DNA of 64,000 nt from an uncultured Dongia sp. (GTDB lineage Bacteria; Pseudomonadota; Alphaproteobacteria; Dongiales; Dongiaceae), in NCBI RefSeq assembly GCF_936916975.1, contig NZ_CAKZGO010000003.1, positions 124,001 through 188,000 of the forward strand. The letters run 5' to 3'. Made by a program: the position numbers and the translations under genes. The number at the start of each line of letters is the position of its first letter. Position 1 is the stretch's first letter. Shown piece after piece: positions 49,050 through 58,933 of the stretch. The notes under the pieces are model-generated. The model saw only the letters and a program-made list of their open reading frames with translations. It did no database searches and was not told where the DNA came from.

Positions 49050-50612
49050 ATGTCCGCCCCGCGCAAGGTTCTGTTCATTTCAGCCGATCAATGGCGCGCC
49101 GAATGCCTCTCCGCCCTCGGCCACCCCACGGTCAAGACACCGCATCTCGACGCGCTGGCGGCCGATTCGGTGCTGTTCAAGCGACACTACACTGTGACGG
49201 CGCCGTGCGGTCCGGCGCGCGCCAGCCTCAATACCGGCCTCTATTTGATGAACCACCGGTCGGGACGCAACGGGACACCGCTTGACGCCCGGCACACCAA
49301 TGTCGCCCTGGAAGCGCGCAATATCGGACTCGATCCGACCTTGCTGGGCTATACCGACACCAGCGCCGACCCGCGCGGTCGGCATCCGAGCGACCCGGCC
49401 CTGAAGACCTATGAAGGGCCGCTGCCGGGCTACAAGCCGACGCTGACTTTCCCGGACTTCATGGAAGCATGGATGAGCGATCTCAAGGCCAAGGGCTACG
49501 CGTTCGAGGGCCGGCACGACGTCTATTTGCCCAAACCCGGCTTCGAGAAGCCGAAGGATCGCGGCCATCGCTATATCCCGACGCTGTTCGAGGCCAAGGA
49601 CAGCGACACCACCTTCATGACCGACCGCATCATCGACTGGCTGGGCAGTCGCAGCCATGACGATTGGTTCCTGCATTGCGTGTTCCTGCGACCGCATCCG
49701 CCGGTGATCACGCCAGAGCCCTATAACGCCCTCTATGATCCGGCCGATGTCCCCTTCCCCAAACGCAAGGCAACGCCGGAAGAAGAGGCGCTGCAGCATC
49801 CGCACCTCAAGGCGCTGCTCGACAAGTTCGCCAAGCCGAATTCCTATGAGGAGCATAACCCGAACAATCTGGTAACCCAGTCGGACCTTGAGCTACGCCA
49901 GATGCGCGCCTGCTATTACGGCATGATGAACGAGGTCGACGATGCGGTCGGCCGCATCGTGGCGCATCTCAAAGCCACCGGCGAATACGACCACACGCTC
50001 ATCATCTTCACCTGCGATCATGGCGAGATGGGCGGCGATCACTATAGCTGGGGCAAGGAAACCTATTTCGACCAGAGTTTCGCGATCCCGCTCATCATCC
50101 GCGATCCGCGTGAACTCGCCGACGGTACGCGGGGCACAATCGTCGATGCCTTTACCGAATCGGTCGACGTCATGCCGACCATCCTCGACTGGCTTGGCGC
50201 CGAGATCCCGGCGCAATGCGATGGCCGCACACTGACCGGATTCCTCACCGGCGAGGCGCCCGCGCGCTGGCGCGAAGAAGCCCATATGGAACTCGATTTC
50301 CGTTCAGGTCCTTACGGCGGAATCGACGCGGAGCGGGCATTCGGCCTCGAGACCCATGAATGCCAGTTGGCGATCATCCGCGGCCGGCGCTGGAAATATG
50401 TGCATTTCGCGGCGCTGCCCCCGCTGCTGTTCGATCTCGAGAACGATCCCCATGAGATGACCAACCTCGCCGGCGATCCGGCACATGCAGGGATCATGCT
50501 GGAGATGGCGCAGAAGATGCTCTCCTGGCGCCTCAAGCATCAGGAGCATGTACTGACCGATCTCCATAACGGTCCGAATGGCGTGGAGGATCGGGGGCGG
50601 AAGCGGGCGTAA
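49050..50612 (+). CDS. Sulfatase / phosphonate monoester hydrolase family enzyme
   Basis: VLFISADQWRAECLSALGHPTVKTPHLDALAADSVLFKRHYTVTAPCGPARASLNTG; CxPxR sulfatase motif (CGPAR). Confidence 0.92.
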   Translation: MSAPRKVLFISADQWRAECLSALGHPTVKTPHLDALAADSVLFKRHYTVTAPCGPARASLNTGLYLMNHRSGRNGTPLDARHTNVALEARNIGLDPTLLGYTDTSADPRGRHPSDPALKTYEGPLPGYKPTLTFPDFMEAWMSDLKAKGYAFEGRHDVYLPKPGFEKPKDRGHRYIPTLFEAKDSDTTFMTDRIIDWLGSRSHDDWFLHCVFLRPHPPVITPEPYNALYDPADVPFPKRKATPEEEALQHPHLKALLDKFAKPNSYEEHNPNNLVTQSDLELRQMRACYYGMMNEVDDAVGRIVAHLKATGEYDHTLIIFTCDHGEMGGDHYSWGKETYFDQSFAIPLIIRDPRELADGTRGTIVDAFTESVDVMPTILDWLGAEIPAQCDGRTLTGFLTGEAPARWREEAHMELDFRSGPYGGIDAERAFGLETHECQLAIIRGRRWKYVHFAALPPLLFDLENDPHEMTNLAGDPAHAGIMLEMAQKMLSWRLKHQEHVLTDLHNGPNGVEDRGRKRA

Positions 50613-50620
50613 GGCAAAAG

Positions 50621-50744
50621 CCCCCTCTCCCTAACCCTCCCCCACGTTGGGGGGAGGGAATACCAGCCAGCTTGAACTCAGCACCGGACCCGCACTCAAT
50701 GGAGTCCCCTCCCCCCAACGTGGGGGAGGGTTAGGGAGAGGGGG
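50621..50744. repeat. Near-perfect 40-nt-arm inverted repeat between convergent genes
   Basis: CCCCCTCTCCCTAACCCTCCCCCACGTTGGGGGGAGGGAA / TCCCCTCCCCCCAACGTGGGGGAGGGTTAGGGAGAGGGGG, 39/40 paired, 44-nt loop. Confidence 0.9.
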
Positions 50745-50750
50745 CGCTTC

Positions 50751-52958
50751 TCAGAACGGCGTCGGATCGACGAAGCGCTTCACAACATTCTCCGTCAAGC
50801 GGCTGACATTGTTCTTGTAGCCGTCATGGGCCAGCGCGCCGCCATAGGAGATCGAGCCGGTCGAAAAGACTGCGCCGCCATTGGGCGTTTCGAAGAACAT
50901 CATGTCGCACCGCACGCGCGGATTGGTATCTCCGTTGACGGCTGAATGCGTGTGGTTCATTTCCTCGTTCACCCAGTGATAGGTGTCGGGAAAATCGGTG
51001 GCCGCGGCCACGATCAGCGCGTGGGGCGGTGTGCCGAGGCGCGTATCGGCGCGGTCGATCTCCCAGCCGGCGGCACCGCCGCCGACCGTGCCGAAATCGC
51101 CGATCACTTCATCGACACCGATGCCCTCGAAGATGAAGGCCGCGCGCGGGTCCTGGCTTTCCGGCGTGCGGTGATAGGGAACCGATTCGACGAAGCCTTG
51201 TGCGGCGAAGGCATTGCCGACCAGCATGTTGGGCGGACGGCCGTTCCGGGCCCAGAGGCCCGACATCTCGCCGGTGAAGCTCATATAGTATTCGCCGGAT
51301 TCCGAGAACCAGGCGCGCATGCCGTCTTCAGCACGGCGATGTTCGATGACGCCCGGCAGGCCCGCATGATAGGCGATGCGCCAATAGAACCCGTTGGCGC
51401 CCATATACATGAGCCGCCCGCCGCCATTGGTATAGGCCTGCAAGGCATCCAGCATCGCCTTCGAATAGTATTCCGGATGCGTGCCCGTCATCACGCAACG
51501 ATAGGGGCGCAGGACCTCGACACCCTCGGCATGAAGGTCATCATCGGTGATGACGTCATAGGGGATTTTCTTCTTCTCCAGCCAATCGGTGAGATGCGTG
51601 TCGGCATTGAACTGCCAGAGATCGGTCTTCGGCCGCATGTTGAGGATGGGGCGGAGATGCGACGAGTAGCACACGCCGCTGCCGTCATTGTGCTCGTCAT
51701 AAACCGACAGGCCGAAGCTTTCGTGTTCTTCGAGATATTGATCGACCGCATTCATCGTGGCGAACTTGCCGCTGGCAAGCTCGTCGAACCACCAGCTGGA
51801 GATCATTTGCTGATTGGCATAGGCAAGATAGCTCGCGGTCGGGATGAGCAAAGCCAGCGGTGCCGTAGCGGTGCCGCGCGCCGGTCGGACGAAGAACGGG
51901 ATGTAGTCTTCGATCTTGCCGCCATCCGGGGTCTTCTGCCAGACATGGGCGCAATAGACGCCCGATTTGAGATCGGCTGGAATGGTCAGCGTGAAATCCG
52001 TTTGCCAGCCACAGTCATAGAGATCGTCATCGTGGAAATGGATGGCACCGTAATGCTCCGGCTTGGACTGCCAGCTGAAATCGGTCGAATCCCAGTTCCA
52101 GCCGGTCATGGCGCGCGTCGGCAAATTGATGCTGCGGCCGTGATAGCGGTTGCCGGAAACGTCGGTCACTTTCACGGTCGACATGCCGCGGGAGAAATCC
52201 CAGGCCGCCACCACATATTGCGCCAGTTCGACGTCAAGCGGCAGGTCACGCAGGCGCTCGATCTCGGCAGGCTTCAAGGCGCGCGCCGACACCCGCGGGC
52301 TGTCGATCTTGCCGTTGAAATGCGCGGCGGCGAATTTGTCGTCATTCCAGGCGGCGATCAGGAAACGTCCGCCCTCCCCCATCGCTGCGCTCAGCATCTG
52401 GGTCTCGCTGACCGATTGCTGCATGCCATGGTAAGGCAGCATCATGTTATGGCCGATTGTGACGCGGCCCGTGCCGGCGTCAAAAACAGCATAGACCTCG
52501 TACCAATGACGGGCGAGCAGCTTGACGCCCGTCGAGACCGGCGGGTTCTGACCGGCGCGGAAGGTGAGGCAGCCGTCTTCACCGACATAAAGCGCATAGC
52601 CCGAACCGCTTGCGGCATCATAACTGCCGAGGATCGCCTGCGGCTTGCCGTTGCCGGGCAAGGTCGGCCAGATCATCGCCTGGATGGTGAAATTCGGTAG
52701 GTCGAAGGGCTGGCGTGCGGTCACCCAGATATAGGAGCCCGCCAGGATGGGCTGCTGCCGCGCCGGATAGGTGCCATCGATCTCGCTGTCGATGTTCTTC
52801 GACTTGAAGCCGGGGCCTTCCGGTGAATCATCGCCGCAGATGAGGCGCACGAGCCGCGCCTTGAACTTGCCGCCCAAGGGAGCACTGATCTTGAAATTGA
52901 CCACGTCGCCGGGCACCGCGCTCAGGCGGTCGGTGTAACCGAGGATACGTTCGCTCAT
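50751..52958 (-). CDS. N,N-dimethylformamidase large (beta) subunit-like protein
   Basis: 735 aa with N-terminal LamG-like region and DMFase-type C-terminal domain (AYANQQMISSWWFDELASGKFATMNAVDQYLEEHESFGLSVYDEHNDGSGVCYSSHLRPILNMRPK). Confidence 0.8.
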   Translation of the reverse strand: MSERILGYTDRLSAVPGDVVNFKISAPLGGKFKARLVRLICGDDSPEGPGFKSKNIDSEIDGTYPARQQPILAGSYIWVTARQPFDLPNFTIQAMIWPTLPGNGKPQAILGSYDAASGSGYALYVGEDGCLTFRAGQNPPVSTGVKLLARHWYEVYAVFDAGTGRVTIGHNMMLPYHGMQQSVSETQMLSAAMGEGGRFLIAAWNDDKFAAAHFNGKIDSPRVSARALKPAEIERLRDLPLDVELAQYVVAAWDFSRGMSTVKVTDVSGNRYHGRSINLPTRAMTGWNWDSTDFSWQSKPEHYGAIHFHDDDLYDCGWQTDFTLTIPADLKSGVYCAHVWQKTPDGGKIEDYIPFFVRPARGTATAPLALLIPTASYLAYANQQMISSWWFDELASGKFATMNAVDQYLEEHESFGLSVYDEHNDGSGVCYSSHLRPILNMRPKTDLWQFNADTHLTDWLEKKKIPYDVITDDDLHAEGVEVLRPYRCVMTGTHPEYYSKAMLDALQAYTNGGGRLMYMGANGFYWRIAYHAGLPGVIEHRRAEDGMRAWFSESGEYYMSFTGEMSGLWARNGRPPNMLVGNAFAAQGFVESVPYHRTPESQDPRAAFIFEGIGVDEVIGDFGTVGGGAAGWEIDRADTRLGTPPHALIVAAATDFPDTYHWVNEEMNHTHSAVNGDTNPRVRCDMMFFETPNGGAVFSTGSISYGGALAHDGYKNNVSRLTENVVKRFVDPTPF

Positions 52959-53017
52959 GATTTTGGCTATCTCGTCAGATGGAGATGAAAGGCGCTTGAG
53001 GTAGTCACGTTACCCCA

Positions 53018-53332
53018 TCACTTGACCGGGCAGGGTTTTCCCACCACTTCCTGCCAGCGCGCACGGAAACAGGCCCAGGCGGCGGCACCGTAATCGGTGA
53101 AGATTTCCGTCTCGCTCACCTCGACCGGCTGGCCGCGCTTGGGCGCCATGCGGCCCAGGCGCCATTCCTGATATGGCGTCGTGCAGATGATGATGGTGCG
53201 GCCGCGAACGAAGCCCCAACGCAGCAATTGCAGAAGCTTCTGCACATCGGCGCTATATGGCCCGAACGGCGCCGCCTTGAATTGCTGCGCCAGCGCCGTG
53301 CTGTGCGCGCTTGTCGGATCGATCTTGATCAT
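53018..53332 (-). CDS. N,N-dimethylformamidase small (alpha) subunit-like protein
   Basis: 104 aa, directly upstream of the large-subunit gene; size and position fit DMFase small subunit. Confidence 0.65.
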   Translation of the reverse strand: MIKIDPTSAHSTALAQQFKAAPFGPYSADVQKLLQLLRWGFVRGRTIIICTTPYQEWRLGRMAPKRGQPVEVSETEIFTDYGAAAWACFRARWQEVVGKPCPVK

Positions 53333-53375
53333 GTCCTGCCCCCACCGGACACCGCCCCGCGCGGTGCTTCACGCC

Positions 53376-55022
53376 TTATTGTCGATGCGTAAAACTATCA
53401 TATAGGGCCATGAGGCCGGCTGTCGAGGAATCGCCCGGGCCACCCTTGCCGGCCAGCAAGGCATTGGCCATTTCCTTGCCGAGCTCGACACCCCATTGGT
53501 CGAAGGGGTTGATGTCCCAAATCGTGGCGGCAACGAACACCTTGTGCTCGTAGAGCGCGATCAAGGCGCCCAGGTGATAGGCATCCAGCACCGGCAGAAG
53601 AATGGTGGTCGAGGGCCGGTTGCCGGGGAAGGTGCGGTGCGGCGTAAGGCTGGCGACCGTCGCCACATCGCGGCCGGCGGCCGCCATCTCGGCACTGACG
53701 GCAGCACCTGATTTACCAAAGGCCAGCGCTGCTGCTTGCGCCAGGCCATTGGCGAACAGCATGTGATGCTGATCGGGGAAGGCGGACCGGTCCCGCGCCA
53801 CCAGGATGAAGTCGCAGGGCACCGCTTCCGACCCCTGATGCAGCATCTGGTGAAAGGCATGCTGGCCATTGGTGCCGGCCTGACCCCAGATGACCGGCGA
53901 GGTGCTCCAGCCAACGGGGGCACCCGCGCGGGTGACCGACTTGCCGTTGCTCTCCATCTCCAATTGCTGGAGATAGGCGGGCAACCGCCATAAATCCTGT
54001 GCATAGGGCAGAACGGCCTGGGCGCCCATGCCACAGAAATTGCGATGCCAGACCTGCAACACGCCGAGGATCACCGGCAGGTTTTCGGTGAGCGGCGCTT
54101 CGAGGAAATGGCGGTCCATCGCGGCGGCGCCGGCCAGCAGGTCGCGGAATTTGTGCGGGCCGACGGCTAGAATGATGGAGAGGCCGATGGCGGACCACAG
54201 CGAATAGCGGCCGCCGACCCAATCCCAGAAGCGGAACATGCGCGCGGGATCGATGCCGAATTCCTGCACTGCGGCGATGTTGGTCGATACCGCGACGAAA
54301 TGCCGATCGACCGCCGCTTCACCCAGTTTCCCGGCCAGCCACTTACGGGCCGAGCGCGCATTGGCCATGGTTTCGGCGGTGGTAAAGGTCTTCGAGGCGA
54401 TGATGAACAGCGTCTTTTCAGGGTCTGCCTTGGCCAGCACCGCATCCAGATGTGCGCCATCGACATTGGAGACGAAATCGAGCGTCAACTTGCCACCGAT
54501 ATCCGGCCGCAGGGCGTCGACGATCAAGGCGGGGCCGAGATCGGAGCCGCCAATGCCGATATTGACGATATGCCGGATGCGCTTGCCCGTAGCACCCTTG
54601 AACGCGCCATGGCGGATCTGGTCGGCGAAGTCGAACATCAGTTCGAGTTCCGCCTCGACCAGGGGGCCGACATCCTTGCCGTCGATCTTGAACTTCAGAG
54701 CATTGCCACCATGCGCCGCTGGCGCCCGCAACGCCATATGCAGTGCCGGGCGACCCTCGGTGTTGTTGACCTTTTCGCCGCCAAACAACCGCGCCCGCGC
54801 TGTGTCGAGCTTCGCTTCATTGGCGATACCGAACAACAGCCCCATCGTCACGTCGGTAACGCCGTTCTTCGAATAATCGAGCACGATGTCGCCGAAGCGC
54901 GCCGAGAAATTCTGGAAGCGTGCAGCATCGCCGGCAAAGAGCTGGGTCAGCGTCGTGTCTTTTAACTTGGCTTGATGCGCTTCCAGCGCTTTCCATGCGG
55001 GGAGTTGGGTCGGGTTCGTCAT
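53376..55022 (-). CDS. pgi: Glucose-6-phosphate isomerase
   Basis: VNIGIGGSDLGPALIVDAL, FSLWSAIGLSI-type motif, NGQHAFHQMLHQG, INPFDQWGVELGK. Confidence 0.97.
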   Translation of the reverse strand: MTNPTQLPAWKALEAHQAKLKDTTLTQLFAGDAARFQNFSARFGDIVLDYSKNGVTDVTMGLLFGIANEAKLDTARARLFGGEKVNNTEGRPALHMALRAPAAHGGNALKFKIDGKDVGPLVEAELELMFDFADQIRHGAFKGATGKRIRHIVNIGIGGSDLGPALIVDALRPDIGGKLTLDFVSNVDGAHLDAVLAKADPEKTLFIIASKTFTTAETMANARSARKWLAGKLGEAAVDRHFVAVSTNIAAVQEFGIDPARMFRFWDWVGGRYSLWSAIGLSIILAVGPHKFRDLLAGAAAMDRHFLEAPLTENLPVILGVLQVWHRNFCGMGAQAVLPYAQDLWRLPAYLQQLEMESNGKSVTRAGAPVGWSTSPVIWGQAGTNGQHAFHQMLHQGSEAVPCDFILVARDRSAFPDQHHMLFANGLAQAAALAFGKSGAAVSAEMAAAGRDVATVASLTPHRTFPGNRPSTTILLPVLDAYHLGALIALYEHKVFVAATIWDINPFDQWGVELGKEMANALLAGKGGPGDSSTAGLMALYDSFTHRQ

Positions 55023-56668
55023 GTCACCACATCCGGCTGGGCGCGCCCAGACACTCGTTTGATGCCGATGAGCTCTTCGGCAAGGTTGATGAAATCGGCC
55101 AAAGCCACCTGCGGCTCCAGATCAAGCACACCGGTCTTGGGCTCGAAGCGTTCGAGATAGAGGCGCAGGGTAGCGCCCTCGGTGCCTGTCCCTGAGAGGC
55201 GCAACACCAACCGGCCGCCATCGGAGAAGACCAGGCGGACACCCTGGTGTTCACTGATCGACCCATCGATCGGGTCCTGATAGCGGAAATCATCGGCCAG
55301 TTCGATGCGGCGGCCATTGCCGGCACGTCCCTGCAGATCGGGCAAGCGCTGGCGCAACGTATTGACGATCTCATTGGCACGGTCGCTGTCGACCGCCTCG
55401 TAATCATGGCGCGAATAGTAATGCCGGCCGAAGCGCCGCCAATGCGCGTCCATGATGGCTGGCACGGACTTCCCCGTGGCGGCCAATAGATCGAGCCAGA
55501 ACAACACGGCCCACAACCCGTCCTTCTCGCGCACATGGTCCGACCCGGTGCCGTAGCTTTCCTCGCCGCACAAGGTGACGCGGCCGGCATCGAGAAGATT
55601 GCCGAAGAACTTCCAGCCGGTCGGCGTTTCGAAACTCTCGATGCCGAGTTCCGCGGCAACAACGTCGGCCGCCCTGCTGGTCGGCATGGAACGCGCCACA
55701 CCCTTGATGCCCTTGGCATAGCCTGGAATGAGTGTCGCGTTGGCTGCCAGCACCGCGAGGCTGTCGCTGGGGCTGATGGCCAGTTTCGCACCGACGATCA
55801 TGTTGCGATCGCCATCGCCATCGGACGCGGCACCGAGTGCCGGCGCATCGGCCGCCCACATCCGCGCCATCAATTCTTCCGCATGGGCCGGATTGGGGTC
55901 GGGATGATGATTGCCGAAATCTGTTTTGGGCACGAAGTTGAGCAAAGACTGCGCCGAGGCACCCAGGCGCTTTGCCAGGATCTCCTCGGCATAGGGTCCG
56001 GTCACTGCATGCATCGCATCGAACAGCATCCGGTTGCCCTTGAGCCAGTTGCGCATGCGGTCGAAATCGAACAGGCGTTCCATCAGGTCGGCGTAGTCGG
56101 CGACGGGATCGACGATCTCGACGCTCATGCCGCCCAGTTGCTGCGTACCGATACGATCGAGATCGATCTTGCCGGCGCTGTCATCGAGGATGTCGTAGCC
56201 GGTCAGGGTCTGCGACAGCTTGAACATCGCTTCGGTCAAGGATTCCGGGGCGGGGCCGCCATTGGTCGCATTATATTTGATGCCGAAATCACCATCCGGC
56301 CCACCGGGATTATGGCTGGCGGACAGGATAATGCCGCCCTTAAGGCCGCGCTGGCGGATGAGATTGCTGGCGGCCGGCGTCGAGAGGATGCCGCCCTTGC
56401 CCACCAGTACCTTGGCGATGCCGTGTGCCGCGGCCATACGCAGGATGATGGCGCTGGCTTCGCGGTTGTAATAGCGGCCGTCGCCACCGAGCGCGATCGT
56501 CGCGCCCTTCAAATCACCCACGGCGTCAAAGATCGCCTGCACGAACATCGCCAGATAATGCGGCTCGGCAAAGCGTGTCACTTTCTTGCGCAGGCCCGAG
56601 GTGCCGGGCCGTTGATCGGTAAAGGGCGGACAGTTGATTCGTTGGACCGGCGTCGCCATCAAATTCAT
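55019..56668 (-). CDS. pgm: Alpha-D-glucose phosphoglucomutase
   Basis: GTSGLRKKV; ILSASHNPGGPDGDFGIKYN; GDGDRNMIVG; CGEESYGTGSDHVREKDGLWAVLFW. Confidence 0.96.
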   Translation of the reverse strand: MNLMATPVQRINCPPFTDQRPGTSGLRKKVTRFAEPHYLAMFVQAIFDAVGDLKGATIALGGDGRYYNREASAIILRMAAAHGIAKVLVGKGGILSTPAASNLIRQRGLKGGIILSASHNPGGPDGDFGIKYNATNGGPAPESLTEAMFKLSQTLTGYDILDDSAGKIDLDRIGTQQLGGMSVEIVDPVADYADLMERLFDFDRMRNWLKGNRMLFDAMHAVTGPYAEEILAKRLGASAQSLLNFVPKTDFGNHHPDPNPAHAEELMARMWAADAPALGAASDGDGDRNMIVGAKLAISPSDSLAVLAANATLIPGYAKGIKGVARSMPTSRAADVVAAELGIESFETPTGWKFFGNLLDAGRVTLCGEESYGTGSDHVREKDGLWAVLFWLDLLAATGKSVPAIMDAHWRRFGRHYYSRHDYEAVDSDRANEIVNTLRQRLPDLQGRAGNGRRIELADDFRYQDPIDGSISEHQGVRLVFSDGGRLVLRLSGTGTEGATLRLYLERFEPKTGVLDLEPQVALADFINLAEELIGIKRVSGRAQPDVVT

Positions 56669-58002
56669 CCCTTTCGTGTTGCCATGATATCGTCGCGTGT
56701 GCTCGAGACCGCATTGGCATGGGCGTCGAACCCTTCATAGCGCGCCAGCACTTCTGCGGCCTTGGCGAGGCCCGCATAACCCGACGGCGTCACATGCGCC
56801 ACCGTCGCGCGCTTCATGTAGTCGAACACCGAGAGCGGCGACATGGTCTTGGCCCAGCCGCTGGTCGGCAGCACATTGTTGGGGCCGATGACGAAGTTCG
56901 CCAGCGTGTTGGAACTGTTCTCGCCCAGCAGGATCTCGCCGGCATTGCGGATGTGTCCCAAATGCGCGTAGGGCTCCTTGGCATGGATCATCAGATGCTC
57001 TGGCGCATAGTCGTTGACGAAGTCATAGGCGCTCTGGATATCCGGTGTCAGAATGATGCCACCGCGCTCCGACGACAACACCGTCATCGTGTAATCGATC
57101 CGCGTTTCGCTCATCTTCGCAAAGAAGCCGGGAATGGCTTTCATCGCCGCTTCGGCCACGGCGCGCGATGGGGTCACCAGGAAGCCTGAGGAATCCGGCC
57201 CGTGCTCAACCTCGACCAGCAGATCAAGGGCAGCGAGCCTGCCATCCGCCGTCTCATCGGCCAGCACCAGCGCTTCGGAGGGTCCGGCCAGCATGCCAGG
57301 ATCGATGAGGTCGGACAGCTGCTTCTTGGCGGCGAGCAGATAGGGGCTGCCGGGGCCAACGATCTTGAGGCAACGGGGCACGCTCACCGTGCCGTAGGCT
57401 GCAGCCGCCACGGCCTGGGCGCCACCAACGCGGTAAACTTCCGAAACGCCGGCGAGCTTGGCCGCGATCAAGGTTGCGGCATCGGCACGACCATCGGCGC
57501 CCGGCGGCGTCAGCATCACAACGCGCGGGACACCGGCCACCACAGCGGGGATCGCCGTCATCAATGCGACCGATGGGAAAGAGCCTTTGCCGCGCGGCAC
57601 ATAGCAGGCGACGGAGTCAATCGGCGACCAGCGCTCCCCGGCAAAGACACCGGGGCGCATTTCCTTCAGCCACATTTCCTCCGGCCGCTGCGCCTCGTGG
57701 AAGCGGCGGATATTGTCGGCGGCGAATTCCAGGGCCTCGATGACGTCGGCGGAGACATGGGCGTAGGCCCAGTCGAAATCTTCCGGCGGCGTGGCGATTG
57801 CAGTAAAACCCTGGGGCGCGCCGTCAAAACGTTGGGCGCAGCGGATGAGGGCTGCATCACCCTCTGCTGCCACGGCCGCAATGATGGGTTTCACGGCATC
57901 GATGAAGCCTTGCAGATCCTCTTCCGAGCGCACCATGAGCCGGGCGCGGGCCGCGTCATCCATCTGGGCCAAGTCGTAGAAGCGCACGGCACGGTCGGTC
58001 AT
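56665..58002 (-). CDS. Histidinol dehydrogenase family protein
   Basis: YVPRGKGSFPSVALMTAIPAVVAGVPRVV, GGAQAVAAAAYGT, YAPEHLMIHAKEP; some canonical metal-ligand positions altered. Confidence 0.88.
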   Translation of the reverse strand: MTDRAVRFYDLAQMDDAARARLMVRSEEDLQGFIDAVKPIIAAVAAEGDAALIRCAQRFDGAPQGFTAIATPPEDFDWAYAHVSADVIEALEFAADNIRRFHEAQRPEEMWLKEMRPGVFAGERWSPIDSVACYVPRGKGSFPSVALMTAIPAVVAGVPRVVMLTPPGADGRADAATLIAAKLAGVSEVYRVGGAQAVAAAAYGTVSVPRCLKIVGPGSPYLLAAKKQLSDLIDPGMLAGPSEALVLADETADGRLAALDLLVEVEHGPDSSGFLVTPSRAVAEAAMKAIPGFFAKMSETRIDYTMTVLSSERGGIILTPDIQSAYDFVNDYAPEHLMIHAKEPYAHLGHIRNAGEILLGENSSNTLANFVIGPNNVLPTSGWAKTMSPLSVFDYMKRATVAHVTPSGYAGLAKAAEVLARYEGFDAHANAVSSTRDDIMATRKG

Positions 58003-58167
58003 TTTCAGGGGAATTCCAAATATACGCAGGTAAATCTATCGGCGAGAGGAGCTTAACCAAGGGATGTATTGGCTTTCCACCCTGAAAGCAATGCAGTGCA
58101 GCAAAATGCGGAAATCCGCCGGATTCGCCTCAAAATCCACCCATGGGAATCCACGGCGCAGACAAAA

Positions 58168-58204
58168 AAACGCCCAACCGCAAAGAGGAAGCGATTGGGC
58201 GTTT
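58168..58204 (-). terminator. Rho-independent terminator (minus-strand orientation)
   Basis: AAACGCCCAA/TTGGGCGTTT 10-bp perfect stem; on the minus strand followed by a T7 run. Confidence 0.7.
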
Positions 58205-58441
58205 GGGTCGATCTCAGCTGGGGTTCCCTTTCGGGGGGTAGGTCCGGCTGGGGTGCGCTGAAATCGACCGACCAGTTGGCAACATCCGTTAAAGAGCGAA
58301 ACTGACAAAAACCTCAAACTGGCAAACAGGGGCTAAAATCACAGCTTAAATCACAGGGAGTAGAAGTAATTGGCCAGGACTGAACCGGGCCGGCCCGATC
58401 AGACGACGACCGAGAGAAGGGGTTTGTCGAAGGCCAATCTT

Positions 58442-58540
58442 GACCGCAGCGCGACGCGCGAGCGCATGATCAGGCGTGAGCGCAGGCTGAGGCGCGAACG
58501 CAAATTGACCCGGGAGCGCAGATTCGCGCGCGAACGCTCG
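58442..58540. repeat. Tandem 18-bp repeat array (about 5.5 units)
   Basis: GACCGCAGCGCGACGCGC / GAGCGCATGATCAGGCGT / GAGCGCAGGCTGAGGCGC / GAACGCAAATTGACCCGG / GAGCGCAGATTCGCGCGC / GAACGCTCG. Confidence 0.75.
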
Positions 58541-58933
58541 GAATTGATCCAGGCCGGCGCCATGCCCATGCAGATCGCCCACATCACCAAGGCGGTGCCG
58601 ATAAGTGTCTCAATCATTGCCAATGTCCCTTTTCGCTGGCCGCGCTTTTCGGAAGGCTGCCTCACCTGCAGCCGCATATTTGTCCCAAACAACCCTAGGC
58701 CGGCCGGGCATGGGCCGCCGCCGACAAGCCGGTGACCTGCGTGACAAGGCTGTGACCGGTTAAAATGTATTTTAATACAATCCCTTAGGAGACGGCTTGC
58801 CTGCCGATTAAAATACCGGTAGGTGAAGCGCGCATGTGGATGGGCAAAGTGCCCGCGCGGCGCCCCGGCGGTTTGATGGGGCCTGGCCAGATCAGGCGCG
58901 CGATATCCCTTAGAGATTCAGGACCGCTTTTAG

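Noticed and set aside
58755-58775. TTAAAATGTATTTTAA palindrome upstream of rimO
   Set aside because: Short AT palindrome; could be a promoter-proximal element but too weak to call.
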